A stretch of DNA of 64,000 bases from Bursaphelenchus xylophilus (Eukaryota > Nematoda > Chromadorea > Rhabditida > Aphelenchoididae). Below the pieces are notes generated by a model that was not told the DNA's origin, did no database searches, and was given only the letters and a program-made list of their open reading frames with translations. The position numbers and the translations under genes are program-made. The stretch lies in NCBI GenBank assembly GCA_904066235.2, contig CAJFCV020000001.1, positions 14,627,291 through 14,691,290 on the forward strand, given 5' to 3'. This document shows, piece by piece, positions 22,589-35,389 of the stretch (the stretch's first letter is position 1; every line of letters begins with the position of its first letter).

Positions 22589-24480
22589 GGCGCTTCAAAA
22601 ATTAGGGAAAAGTCGCGAAAATACTGTAAATAAATACTGTAAAATATAAAAATATAAGTTTTGAGAATCCACCGGTCAATAATTAAGCACAAAAAAGTCG
22701 GAAAGCACAAGAAATAAGTGGGAAATTACAAATTAAAATTCAGACCCCATCGCAGCGAGTGATCGTGAAAGAACAAAGAACAGCCCCAGGAATGGTCGGA
22801 GGTTCCCCCAAAAAGTGATTCGTCGCCTCCACGCCCAACCCGCCCACCGTTTCGTTGATTGCACTGTGCGGTTCCGAAACCGCGCTGCACTTTACGCCGC
22901 CGGGGACAAAGCGTACGCATTCCGGGGGGATTTCGAAATCGGGACGGGATGGGAATTTCTTGGAAATTTGGGGAATTCGCCCGCAGGCGATTGTGGGGCG
23001 ACGGGGGGCCCGGCGTGAGACGGAAAACGTGAAAAACACGTGGGAAAGGCATTGGAAATGAAGGTGCCTTGATGGAAACTGATTTTTAGGAAGTTGGGAT
23101 ACTGTAACAACAATTTTTTGGAGAAAAAAAATAAATTTTTTGAAAAAAAAAATATTTTTTTTTTCCTATTTTACCTCAAAAATGACCAAAATACCTCACA
23201 AAATTATCGGAAAATACTCTGAAAATTTTTTACCTACCGTAACTACCCCGGAATCACCGAAAAAATCAAGAAATTTCGCTGAAAAGACAAATCTGCCCCG
23301 AGGCGAATTTCACAAAAGTCACTGAATTGTTGTCGTCTACACGGACCCCAATGCAATTTACAATAGAAAACCGGTTCCCCGTCCCTTCGCCTCTCCGATT
23401 TCCGAACATTTCGCGAACTACGGTAATCATCGTATAAAATGTCCCTCCTTCTGTAAGCCCCCCTTCATGGGCGTGCGCCACGGAAAAACAGCTGATAAAT
23501 GCGTGAAGGCCGTTTGTGGAGGGGGATGAAAAAGCGATCCCTTCACTGTTTTGAATTTGGGAGGAGGGTTGAAGGAAACTTTTATACTGTACTTGTACTT
23601 TCGGCCTTTTTTACAATGTTTACAGGGAAAGAAAACAAACGACGACCTTCGAAAGGCGGTGGAAGAAAGTGTAACGTTCGGGATAATGTTGTCGGAACAC
23701 AAATCTGGGAACAAAACAGATGAATTTAGGGATAAAAACGTTTTTGTGACCTGATATCTGAAGGATAATATCAGAAAAAATGGGTGTCCAAAAAAGTTTT
23801 AAAAACGATCTATGACCTTTAGAGTCTCTATTCTTTGTTCCATTCAACTTTTTTTGCAAACGGCAAAATCAGCATGGGAGAAACAGTTGACCCAAAAGTG
23901 TCAAGTGTTTCTCTCATTGCGAAAAACGACTGGTAACTGTCGGAAAAATAAAAAATTGGTTGTCTGAGTTTGCAGAACGCCATAAAAAGCCAGTTAACTT
24001 TTTTTAAGTTCAAAATTTTATATTATACTTGACCTTCTGATATATCATAGACAAAAAATAAGCCATTTAACCGGCAGAACACTTCACAATAGCCGAAAAT
24101 ACAATAACAATGCATTATAAAATTCATAGACAGCACAATACCTCCAAAAAATTCTCCATTTACATCAAAAACCTGGCCAAGAATTACAAAAAACATCCGA
24201 AAAGCTTTCATAAACAAGTCTCCCCGTCTCCTATCGGATTCGCAGAACCCTCTCGCGTTGCCCGTGATGTTTTGAACCTGCAAAAAAGGTCGACACACGA
24301 AGAACGAACGTGTTACGTACACATATCAAACCACATATTTTGGCGGCCTAAAGAGCACTTAATGAGCGACGTCACAAAATATGCATCACTCCACCGAAAA
24401 TGTAGGCCAATGACTCCAACGGTGTGCTGCTATTTTGGGAGGAACGATGTGGACCCGAGAAATTATAAAGGGAATTGATT
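22589..24480. other. Spacer without a supported gene
   Basis: It contains a GC-richer patch (22740-23060) with one isolated GCACTGTGCGG at 22861 and overlapping frames on both strands, none with convincing coding character. A GACTTGACC-family hairpin lies at about 23878-23920 (GAGAAACAGTTGACCC ... GTCAAGTGTTTCTCTC). A TATATTATACTTGACC motif is at about 24018. Confidence 0.4.
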
Positions 24481-25210
24481 GCACAGTGCAAAAAAATAAT
24501 GGTTGCTCGCACAGTGCAAAAAGAAGAAAGGAAAGAAATTCTGCACGGTGCAAAGAGAAAATAAAATTTGCACAGTGCAAGAGAATAAGTTTGTCGCTGA
24601 AAATGCACGGTGCAAATAAAAAACAAATTTTGCACGGTGCAAAAAGAAAGAAAAAACTTTGCACAGTGCAAGAGAATGAGGTTGTCGCTAAAAATGCACA
24701 GTGCAAAAAAAATAAAGTTCCATTGCACAGTGCGGTAAAAAAATGTTTTCATTCAGTTGCACGGTGCAAAAGAATGAGATTGTCGCCGGGATTGCACTGT
24801 GCAAAAGTCTAACTTTGAACTGCACTGTGCAACAAAAGTAAAGTTCCATTGCACAGTGCGGTAAAAATTCGTGTTCGATCAATTGCACGGTGGAAAAGAA
24901 TAAATTTGTCGCTGGGATTGCACTGTGCAAAGTCTAACTTTGAACTGCACTGTGCAAGAAAAATAAAGTTCCATTGCACAGTGCGGTTAAAACTTGTTTT
25001 CGTTCAATTGCACTGTGCAAAAAATGGAATTTGTCGCCGGGATTGCACTGTGCGATCAAATTTTTTTTTCATCCGACTGCACTGTGCAAAAAGTTAAAAA
25101 TTATCGGATGCACAGTGCGGCGAAAGGGGAAAACTTTTTTTTGCACAGTGCAACCCCAAAAAAGTTCCATTGCACAGTGCAAGATGAAAAAATTTCCCCC
25201 CGCACTGTGC
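24481..25210. repeat. GCACNGTGC cluster 4
   Basis: Dense motif copies are present, many with the flank GCACAGTGCGGT followed by AAAA. The spacer phrase TTTGTCGCTGGGATTGCACT repeats several times, and a block from about 24590 is duplicated at 28079-28400 in cluster 6. Confidence 0.9.
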
Positions 25211-25676
25211 AAAAATTGCTTCCGAAATAGAAAGGGTCGTAAACAAGTGCAAGATAAGAAAGGGCCGTAAAATTAAGTGAGATCGATGAAATTATGACCA
25301 TAAAATTCGCGGAAATGATCTTTGGTATCAGGCATGCAACAGTAGACTCAAATTTGTAGGGGAAACATCTCTTACTGTGAGAATTTTACTTCGCGATATG
25401 AGAAATAGTCAATAACATCAAACAAAAAATAGTTTTAGGTGCCACTCAGTGAAATTCTCATCAAAAACGATCACGAATTTCCCGTTACAAACAGTCATAT
25501 GGAAACTGATAATATTTTTTAAAACGTGACATTGAAAGTGTCCATTCGACTAAACTACAGGTGGAACAGGCGCGAAAGTTGTGTAAAACGACTGTTTGGG
25601 ATGTATAGTGTGAGCAGTGATGTTTGGATTTTGTTTACTTTGCAGAAATTGGAAGATTGGAAAAGTTTTGAATTTT

Positions 25677-26656
25677 GCACTGTGCAGTGGAAAAATGGAT
25701 AATTTTTTACTATTGGGAAACTGAATTTTGTCGCGAAATTGACAATAATAGAGAGCATAAGCTCTGAAAAACTTATACATTACAAAAAAATTTTGAAAAA
25801 GTCCGCACAGTGCGGTGATTTTTTCAGTTTTGAATTTTGCACTGTGCAGTGGGAAAATTGGTCGTTTTTTACTATATAGAAGCTAAATTATGTTGCGAAA
25901 TTGACATAAATGTAGATCAACAGGTCTGAAAAAATTGCACATTACAAAAAAAATTTAAAAAAGTCCGCACAGTGCGGTGATTTTTTTCAGTTTTAGATTT
26001 TGCACTGTGCAATGGAAAAATTGGTCATTTTTGACAAGTTAAAAACCAAATTTCACAGTGAAATTGACATCAATGGAGAGTATAAGCTCTGAAAAACTGG
26101 CACATTACAAAAAAATTTTAAAAAAGTCCGCACAGTGCGGTGATTTTTGCGTTTTTGAATTTTGCACTGTGCAGTGGGAAGATTGGTTATTTTTGACAAG
26201 TTAAAAACCAAATTTCACAGTGAAATTAACGTCAGGGTAGAGTATAAGCTCTGAAAGATTGCACATTACAAAAAAAATTTTGAAAAAGTCCGCACAGTGC
26301 GGTGATTTTTTCAGTTTTGAATTTTGCACTGTGCAGTTGAAAAATTGGTCGTTTTTGACAATTTAAAAACTAAATTATGTTGTGAAATTAAGATCAATGT
26401 AGAGTATTGGGTCTGAAAAACTTGCACATTACAAAAAAATGTTGAAAAAGTCCGCAAAGTGAGTTGATTTTTCCAGTTTTAGATTTTGCACTGTGCAGTT
26501 GAAAAAACTTGTCAGTTATTGAAAGTAGAAACAATAAATGAATTGAAATTAGATTCAGGAGGACTCTAAGGACGGTCTCAAACTGCACAGTAAAAAAATA
26601 TATCTAAAACTTTCGCACAGTGCGGAAAATTTAAGGATTCAGAAACTGCACTGTGC
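25677..26656. repeat. GCACNGTGC cluster 5: 162-bp tandem array
   Basis: GTCCGCACAGTGCGGTGATT recurs at 25801, 25963, 26126 and 26288, and in decayed form (GTCCGCAAAGTGAG) at 26450, a period of 162-163 bp. Each unit has two motif copies about 35 bp apart, GCACAGTGCGG and GCACTGTGCAGT, then about 115 bp without a motif. This is the only cluster where motif pairs are evenly phased. Confidence 0.92.
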
Positions 26657-27832
26657 AGTCAAAAAAGTTTAAAAAATATAGAATTCTAGGCCTAAAAAAT
26701 AATTTCAATACGCTTAAAACTGATTAAATTTGTCATGATGACATAATTTTTGAAAAATTTTAAAATTTTCATTTTGAAATTTTTTTTCAAAATGAAAATT
26801 TTGACTCAAAACGTTAAAAATTTAAAAATTTAGGCTCCCTAAACAGAATTACGCAATAAATTAGGGGACAAATCGATAAAATGAAACAAAAATTTCGAGC
26901 GAACAAAAAGCCCTCCGGGCGAAACGTAGAAGACAAAGAATAAGATTGTTTTATCAGCGGGTAATATGACATGCCCGGAGGCTGGGCGCTCCCACTTTCT
27001 CGTAATGATGTAACAAGACTTCAGTTTCGGGATTTTTAAGAGGCTTTTACCTTGTTTTCGGAAATAATTTCCATGTGAAATTGTTTTTGAGTTTGTTATT
27101 GAAAGATTTGTGGGTTTGACCTGTTTTGATCGTACGGTAATAAAGGATAGGTGAGATAGGAGCCTCTGGACATGATCTATGAGACAAAAAATGTCTTGGA
27201 AAAATCAAAAAATCCAATTTTTGAAAAAAAAATTTTTGAAAAAAAATTAGATAAAACTTGTCAAAAATTTAGATCACAATTTTTTATGACTTATTTGAGA
27301 TTTTTAGTCATCATTTTGCAAAAAAAATTAAGATTTTTAAGTCGAAAATTGAAAAAATTTTAAATTTTTTCCATTTTTTCGAATCCGGAAATTTGGCATT
27401 CTGTTTCAAGTATAGAAAAAACTATTTTTTTCCATGAAAAATTCAGGGAGAAACAGCCAAAAAATTGCCAAACCAAACACAACAACACAATTATTTTTGA
27501 AAATTTTCTACAGACAAAAACACCCTCCCCTCCCCTATTATATGTTCTCATTATATACCAGTTCTTGGCATCATATTTTTAATTCACCAGTAAGTTTGAG
27601 AAATAAAAATTTCATGACGAATAATCCAGATTTCTCTCCGATTTTCTCTCCGGAAGTCGGGAGAACACAAGAACAAAGCTATTTAGATATTACACATATT
27701 GCGTACAGGTGTTCTGAATATATTTTTTTCATAATACCAAAAGTTTAGTTTTCAGAAAAAAAAACTTTTAAATTTTAGTACAAAAACTGTTGTTTTTGGA
27801 GGTAAAAAATAGCAAAAAATGAAAAAAAATCT
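26657..27832. other. AT-rich spacer, no gene seen
   Basis: It holds a TGTCATGATGACA palindrome at about 26731, a short GC patch (26905-26995, CCCGGAGGCTGGGCGC) and long A/T runs. Short frames here are low complexity. Confidence 0.4.
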
Positions 27833-28574
27833 GCACAGTGCAACGCCAAAATTAAAAAAAATTTCGCACTGTGCGATCAAAAATTTAGAAAAATCTGCAC
27901 GGTGCGGTCCAAAAAATTCGCACAGTGCAATTTGAAAATTTTTTTTGCACCGTGCAGACATTTATTGTTTTTTCTTTCTGCACTGTGCACACTAAAATTT
28001 CACATTTCCCTTTCGCACAGTGCAGAACGATATAGATAAATGGTCGCACTGTGCAATAAGGAACGGCGCACAGTGCAAGAGAATAAGCTTGTCGCAGAAA
28101 ATGCACGGTGCAAATAAAAAACAAATTTTGCACGGTGCAAGAGAATGAGGTTGTCGCTAGAAATGCACAGTGCAAGGAAAGAAAAAACTGCACAGTGCGG
28201 TCAAAATTTGTTTTCGATCAATTGCACAGTGCAAAAGAATAAATTTGTCGCCGGGATTGCACTGTGCAAAAGAATAAATTTGAACTGCACTGTGCAAAGA
28301 ATTAAAATTCCATTGCACAGTGCGGTCAAAATTTGTTTTCGATTTATTGCACAGTGCAAAAGAATAAATTTGTTGCTGGGATTGCACTGTGCAAAAAAAA
28401 AATAAAATTAAAAATGCACCGTGCGACAAAACATTGCGCACGGTGCAGTCAAAAAATTGCACTGTGCAAAATTTTTTTTTTTTAGTTTTTCGCACAGTGC
28501 AAGAAAAATCGCGCACAGTGCAGTCAAAAAATATTTGCACTGTGCAAAAAAAATTTATTTTTTTCGCACAGTGC
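27833..28574. repeat. GCACNGTGC cluster 6
   Basis: Dense motif copies in A/T-rich spacer. Bases 28079-28400 match cluster 4 (24590 onward) in spacer as well as motif, so the two clusters share a duplicated segment. Confidence 0.9.
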
Positions 28575-29009
28575 AGTCAAAAAAAAATCAAAAATTCTAC
28601 CGTATTCCCCCGCCTTTACCACTGCTCTAAACTCGAGAGAAAGTAAACGTAATCTCGAATTAAAATGACGTCGTCCCCCTTCTTCCTCGTGTACAATATC
28701 GCCCTAGAAGAAAAAGTTATTTTTCCCCGCGATTTGCTATTTTAATATGGCCCAATTAAGCGAGGCGCGCCGGAAAAGCTGTGTCGCAAGTGGAAGGCGA
28801 AGACAAAAACAAGTTTTTATAACGTATTTATACTCGCGAATATTTATACAGTGGATTAAGAGGGCGAGGAAAAAGTTTGAGTCATCTTTTTTTTGGATGA
28901 CAAATGACCTGATACAGTAAGAATGTTGCGCAATGGAGGTGTTGGAATGTTTTCATCAAATTTCGTAACGCCCATTCAACGAGGAAAAATTTTTGAAATT
29001 TTTTCTGCT
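28575..29009. other. Spacer between clusters 6 and 7
   Basis: No gene is seen. A GAGGCGCGCCGG block lies near 28765; otherwise it is AT-rich. Confidence 0.35.
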
Positions 29010-29541
29010 GCACGGTGCAATTTTTGATTTTGTTTTGATTGCACTGTGCAAAATTTCGATTCATGTCGCATAATCAAAAAAATTCGACTGCACTGTGCAG
29101 GAAGCTTCTTCTGGTCCTTATTTTAACGCACTGTGCACATAAAAAAATCAAATTCAAATTGCACGGTGCAAAAATATTTTTCCGACTGCACTGTGCAATA
29201 TTTTATGTTGATTGCACTGTGCAAATGTTGTGGCTTTTTCTGCACAGTGCAAAATTCCGATGTCGCACGATCAAAAAATTTCTACTGCACAGTGCAAAAC
29301 CAGGTTTTCTCGTCGCACTGTGCAAATTTTTGTCTCTTCCTGCCGCACTGTGCAAAATGAAAAACAATCAAATTCATGTCGCACGGTGCAAAAAATGTTT
29401 TCCGACTGCACTGTGCAATTCTTTATTTTGATTGCACTGTGCGGAATTTCTTTTTTGTCGCACTTCTGCCATCCGCACCGTGCGAAATCATTTTTTCATT
29501 TGCACAGTGCGAAAAATGTAAAAACTATAATTGCACGGTGC
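29010..29541. repeat. GCACNGTGC cluster 7
   Basis: About twenty copies at 20-35 bp spacing. The central base is more often C or G here than in cluster 5. The reading frames across it are motif artefacts. Confidence 0.9.
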
Positions 29542-32147
29542 GGTTCAGAAATAATCATTCCCGCAGGCGTTGTAAGACGCGGGGGAGGATGATGTGTGTT
29601 TTTTCGGGTTGAGTCATGACGAAATTTATGACAATTTTTTTTTGATTACTAATATTACAATTTGCTTACACTGAGTCAAATACATATAAGCCTATAAAAG
29701 TCGAAAAAAGTACTGTAGATCAAAAATGAAATCAACAAAAAGTCTGCAAATAAACTTAAAATACCGAAAAATATCGTTACAAAACAAATTACGCCAAAAA
29801 ATTCGAAAAATGTCATATTATCCATAAAAAAAAAACAAAAAACCGCTTCCGCCACCGCGAATTTGGCATTTCCCGACCAGAAATGACCTTATCCAGGAGC
29901 CGTCCATTCTCTTCGCAAGCGAAAGTCGTATCGGATATCAAACACTATCGGAATTGTCATCGAACCCGAGAAACCCTCAAATTTCAACATTTCCTCAATT
30001 TTTGTTTACTTATAAACGGCTTGCAGTCTGCGGAATGATGAGAAGATGATTTTAGGTTGTGTTGTCGCGATTCGTCGCGACGAAAAGAGTTCCGAATCCC
30101 CGTTTGAACTACAAAATACAAAGTTTGCGGGAAAGGGAATTATTATGACGTCATTTTGCGATGAAATTGGGAAATTTGGTGATAACGGTTAAGAAGTCCG
30201 AGCACAAGGTTCGATTTACGCATTTTTAGAGCCTTCTTTGACCACTTTTTGGGGTAAAAGTGAAGTGTCAGGTTTTCGTGTCGGGACACAAAGTATATTG
30301 AAATTAGAGTAAAAAAAACTAAAACAGATTAAGGAATGGCAGTTTTGGGCGCAAAGTCCTCCTACACATGTTTACGACCCATTTCCGGGTCGATTTCAGC
30401 GAAAAATTGGTTCTCAAATTGTCGTGGTGGGACCAAAAATTAAGCCTAGAAATATTAAAATTCTTCAATGAAACTGTAACAATTTGCGTTATAAAGCCCA
30501 TAATTGTAAGTTTAAAACTATTTTTGACAATTTTTAAGAACTCCAAGTTTTCGTGGTGGGACCCAAAATTTTCAACAAATAAAATCATTGAAACTAAAAA
30601 CTAGTATTATAGAGCTAAATTTGAGAAAAAATAACACAAAATCATCTCAGAACAGTGACAAAAAAATTGCTGTTCAATTGAAAAATGAAACGCTAATTAT
30701 TTAATTGTGGGTGCGGCTTATGACGTCATCACGAAACTACTGTAAGAAACGTGTAATCAAATTCCACGGGGATTGATCACACCGAGACACCCCCGGTGAC
30801 CATTCCGACACGTTGATTACACCCAAATTTTAGGCGATAAAAACTAATGGATGGGTTCCGGGAAAACCCATTAAATTAAGTGTAAAAACTCCTGGGGGCA
30901 TAAGTTACAAAATCGCAAAATATTTTTTACAGAGAGCTCAACACATACGCAATCTTTTTAAGTAATTTTGATTTGGCTATTTCAAGTTCTTAAAGGTGTC
31001 ATCATGACGGGATTTTTGGAATTTTGTTAATAACAGGTTATTTTGAGTATGCAAGATATGAAAATTTCTTCAGAATTGCATGAGAAAGTAGAAAAAAGAA
31101 TGGTTAAATAAAATAGTTGTATATCATAGATCTAAAAGTTGTCATGATGACGGATTTTTTGGAATTTTTGGAGGTAACCCGTGATAATTAGGTAGAAAAT
31201 ATTTTTTGCAAGTCCAGAATTACACACAAAACAGAACTGTGAAACAAAATGATCATAAATGTCAGAAATTAAAGGTGTCATGATGACGGATTTTCTGGAA
31301 ATTTTTGAAACTTTGAATTCGGCTTAAACCCGGATATCTGCCAATTTTATACGAGTAGAATATCAAAAAAAAACAACAAATACCAGCCGGAAATTTCCAC
31401 CCCCAGCCCAAATGCCCTCAGGCATTTCGGACTTTCCCAGCTCCAATTACCGTAATCCATCCGCGACACCAACACAACAAAACCATCGGATTCGACCCGC
31501 CGAACTCACTAATCCCTACATTGCGTCATCGAGTCGTTCTAACGAGGTTAAGCGTCGAACTGACGTGGCCTGCGGCAATCTTTCCCGTTTCTTGCGAACC
31601 CCCCTCGAAACTATAGGCCAAATGACGTCATCGGGTCGGGAGTGGATCGCCGACTCCTTTGGAGGTTGTGCAAACACTACTTGTATACATTTTGTAAACA
31701 GTAATCGGTCAATTCGGAGTGAGTTTTTTCCGCACGGTGCGATCAAAAATTTTTTTGAAAAGACTGTTTTAAGAGTACGGTGGATTTGGGAGGGGGCGAG
31801 AAACTTCATGAAATGAACTCTAGAACACACGACACACCATTTGTTAGTCTATTAGTCATCCTTTTGCAAACAATTTACGAAATCTACAGTAATCGAAAAA
31901 ACGGTTTTTGAAGGGAAAAACGGGGAAATCTTGTGTGTAGAAGAAGACTCAAATTTATGAAGATGGAATATTCAACACTTCTTTATGATTGTCAGTGCAT
32001 TTTTTATTGAAATTTGGGGAAATTTTGAGTTTGCAAGTTTTCGTGGTGGGACCCAAAAATTGAAGAAAATGAAAAAATCTTGATTTCAATAAATCTTTAG
32101 GAGTAAAAATCAAGAGAAAATAAAATTTAGTTGATTTGTATACTAAC
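29542..32147. other. 2.6-kb spacer with three TGTCATGATGACGG repeats, no gene
   Basis: GTCATSATGACGGRATTTT units occur at 30998, 31141 and 31277 (spacing 143 and 136). Two GTGGTGGGACC motifs lie at about 30422 and 30552 and another near 32040. A GC-richer stretch at 31388-31740 has an open frame of about 130 codons with no recognisable domain and a lone GCACGGTGC at 31732. No gene is supported. Confidence 0.45.
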
Positions 32148-33718
32148 TGCACCGTGCAAAACAAATTTTTTTTATTGCACTGTGCAAAAATTCTGAAAAA
32201 AAAATAAAAAAAAAGTTATCCGATTTCAATGAAACTTCAAAAAAAATGTAGACGACAATTTTTTATTTCCCCCACAAAAACTTCAAGTCGCATTATACAG
32301 AAATATCCGCGTTATAAAGAATTGAAATTCAAAAAATTCCATTTCCGGGTCGAAAAATAAAAATCATTAAAAATCAAAAATTTCAAGCATTTTTTTCGCT
32401 CAAAAAACTTTCTATTTCCGGAGGAAATTTTTCACATTCCATTCTCCCCTCTCCTCCATATTACTATATTGCACTTGATCACACCTTCAAAGAGCCCAAA
32501 CCTCGCGAGGAATTCGTTCCCCGCTTCGGATTAGCGGCTGATTAGACCCTGAAGGAAAGAAAGCAAACCAATTTACCCAGAATTTTTTTTTATTTTTATC
32601 TCAAAGACAAACTGCGCAAGCCCTGCGGGCTTTCACTGTGATTAAATAAAAAAAACATTACAAATCGAGTAATTTTTGTCGGGAACCAGACAAAAAGTAA
32701 AGTAAAGTGTTGTTTTTTGATGTCGAAAATGGTCAGAAAATGATCGCACAGTGCAAAAAAATGATTTTGAACTGCACAGTGCAGTAAAAATAAATGTGCA
32801 CAGTGCGAAAAAAAATATTTTTTAAACTGCACAGTGCAAGAAAAAAATATTTTGCACGGTGCGAGAAACAGTTTTTGAACTGCACTGTGCAAACAAAACA
32901 ATTTTTTGCACAGTGCGGAGGAAACACTTTTCAACTGCACTGTGCAAACAAAAGAAATTTTTTGCACAGTGCATCGAAAAAATTTTGCACCGTGCGAAAA
33001 AATGATTTTGAACCGCACAGTGCAGTAAAAATAAATGTGCACAGTGCGAAAAAAAACATTTTTGGGCCGCACTGTGCAACCAGAAATGTTTTTGCACAGT
33101 GCGAAAAAAATTATTTTGAACTGCACTGCGCAAACAAAAAAAATTTTTGCACAGTGCGGAGGAAACACTTTTCAACTGCACTGTGCAAACCAAAGAAATT
33201 TTTTGCACAGTGCATCGAAAAAATTTTGCACCGTGCGAAAAAATGATTTTGAACCGCACAGTGCAGTAAAAATAAATGTGCACAGTGCGAAAAAAAACAT
33301 TTTTGGGCCGCACTGTGCAACCAGAAATGTTTTTGCACAGTGCGAAAAAAATTATTTTGAACTGCACTGCGCAAACAAAAAAAATTTTTGCACAGTGCGG
33401 AGGAAACACTTTTCAACTGCACTGTGCAAACCAAAGAAATTTTTTGCACAGTGCATCGAAAAAATTTTGCACCGTGCGAAAAAAATAATTTTTAGGCCGC
33501 ACTGTGCAGTAAAAATAAATGTGCACTGTGCATTGAAAAAATTTATTGCACAGTGCGGAGAAAAAATTTGGAACTGCACTGTGCAAATAAAAAATTTTTT
33601 TTGCACAGTGCGAAAATAATGAATGCAAACCCCACTGTGCATTGAAAAAATCTATTGCACAGTGCGGAAAAAAATTTGAACTGCACTGTGCAGTAGAAAA
33701 AATAAATTTGCACAGTGC
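32148..33718. repeat. GCACNGTGC cluster 8 with a 241-bp tandem triplication
   Basis: Two copies lie at 32148-32187, then a dense run from 32746 to 33718. Within it a 241-bp unit is repeated about three times (frames starting at 32794, 33035 and 33276), with the last two nearly identical. Each unit carries some nine or ten motifs. One motif in two of the units has mutated to GCACTGCGC, showing the decay was copied by the duplication. Confidence 0.9.
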
Positions 33719-34121
33719 GAAAAAAATTATTTTGGGCCGCAGTAAAGAAAAATTTTTGCACGGAAAAATTGATTTTATAGCGCTTTTCGTACTATCGCGC
33801 CCTAATTAACCAAAAAACGAACTTTAATTGCGAAATTGCCGGAGGGCATTTTCTTGGAAATCTCCTTTCCGGGGGTCAATTGGCCAAAAAACGAAAGGAT
33901 TCGGGTTTCGTATAAACGCAAACATTAGATTTGACAGGAAAAAAGGAGCTCTTGACGCTCGGAATGTATTATTTTATATTATACTAGGGAATACATTAAA
34001 AAATGGGAGAAAAAAGGAGAGTAGGAGGGTAAAAATAGATCAGGAAAGGTCAAGAATGAGGCTTCTACCCTTTTTTGGAGTTTGCAAAAAATTCTGCAAA
34101 AAAAATTTTTTTCAAAATTCT
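33719..34121. other. Spacer between clusters 8 and 9
   Basis: No supported gene. A TATATTATACTAGG motif lies at about 33974. Short frames are low complexity. Confidence 0.35.
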
Positions 34122-35289
34122 GCACTGTGCAAATCAAAAAAAAATTTTTTTTGCACAGTGCAATTCGATTTTTTGAATTTTTTTTGAAAAATTCTAGGGC
34201 TAGGTCACATCTGCTCTCTTGTAAATTTAAAATTCCATGATTTCAATTAAAAATGAAGCCGGAAGGATGGAAAAAAAGAAAATAATCCGAGGGACTCAAG
34301 GAAAACGAAGCGATAAGAGAATACAGTACTGAATTGCTTTTAAAATTGTTATTTTTGGGTCTCACAAGCAAAAAAAAATGTGTTTACAAACTTTATTATC
34401 GATCGCACAGTGCGAAAAAAACATTTTATATTTATTTTCCTTTGCACAGTGCAAAAAAATAAAAATGATTTTTGCACCGTGCAACGGAAAATGATGTGAA
34501 TTTTAAAGTGAAGCAAGAAGTAAAATTATAAAATAAAGTTTTGTAGAGGCTCCTTGAACAGTTTAAACTTTGAAAAGATCAAGATCCGAGAGAATTTACT
34601 GCACAGTGCAGATAAATCCAAACCCCAAAATTTTGCACAGTGCAATGAATAAAAAGGCAATTTTTGATAAATTACAGTAAGACCGCAGTTCAATAGGGAC
34701 TGTAAATAAAATCTATACCTCTGAGAAGTACAACAGAACCAAAAAATCCAAAAAAATCACTGCACAGTGCAAAGAAATGAAGATTTTGAGGTTTGCACTG
34801 TGCGATGACAAAATTGGGCATTTTGTGTAATAAAAATAAGTTTCAAGAGTACGAAATTTAATTCAATTAGGATCTGTAGGAACTATGCAGACGAAAAATG
34901 TCACATTTTTTTACAATTTTTGCTGCACTGTGCAATTTTTGGACAATTTTTAATTTTGCACGGTGCGATGAAAAAAACTAGCAATTTTTGGGGGAAAAGC
35001 TTGGCCAAGGGGCGAAAATTTTTATCCGGTGAACATTTGGGTTGTTTAGAAGCAATACCACGCAAAATTTTTTTTTTTTTATTTTCTGCACTCTGCAATT
35101 TTTGGACAATTTTAAATTTTGCACAGTGCGGAAGAAAAAACTAGTAATTTTTGGAGGAGAAGCTTGGCCAAGGGGCGAAAATTTTTATCCAGTGAAAACT
35201 TAGGTTATTTAGAGGCAGATTGTGCAAAAAAATACTTTTTATTTTCCGCACTGTGCAACTTTCGGACAATTTTAAATTTTGCACAGTGC
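34122..35289. repeat. GCACNGTGC cluster 9 (sparse)
   Basis: Copies are less dense here. A segment of about 150-170 bp is duplicated (34920 and 35090 onward, AAGCTTGGCCAAGGGGCGAA in both). One copy has decayed to GCACTCTGC at about 35088. This marks the right edge of the clustered region. Confidence 0.85.
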
Positions 35290-35389
35290 AAAAAAAAAAA
35301 ATAAAAAAAATTGTTTTTAAAAGCCTAAAACCTGTTCCATGATTGTTTTTATTTACCTATTCCATTTATTAAACCGAAAACTTACTGTA

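Noticed and set aside
22726..23061. Overlapping frames on both strands near 22.8-23.06 kb
   Set aside because: They compete in all frames within a GC-rich patch. None has a convincing start, domain or splice site.
31412..31816. 134-codon frame in a GC-richer patch
   Set aside because: No domain, no start context, no splice partner, and low-complexity Ser/Asn/Pro start.
16435..35289. Many open frames rich in HCAK, CTVQ and ALC repeats
   Set aside because: These are six-frame readings of GCACNGTGC and its spacers. They occur on both strands and in all frames, without starts, splice sites or domains.
16435..35289. CRISPR array
   Set aside because: The conserved unit is only 9 bp, spacing is irregular, and the surrounding genes are eukaryotic.
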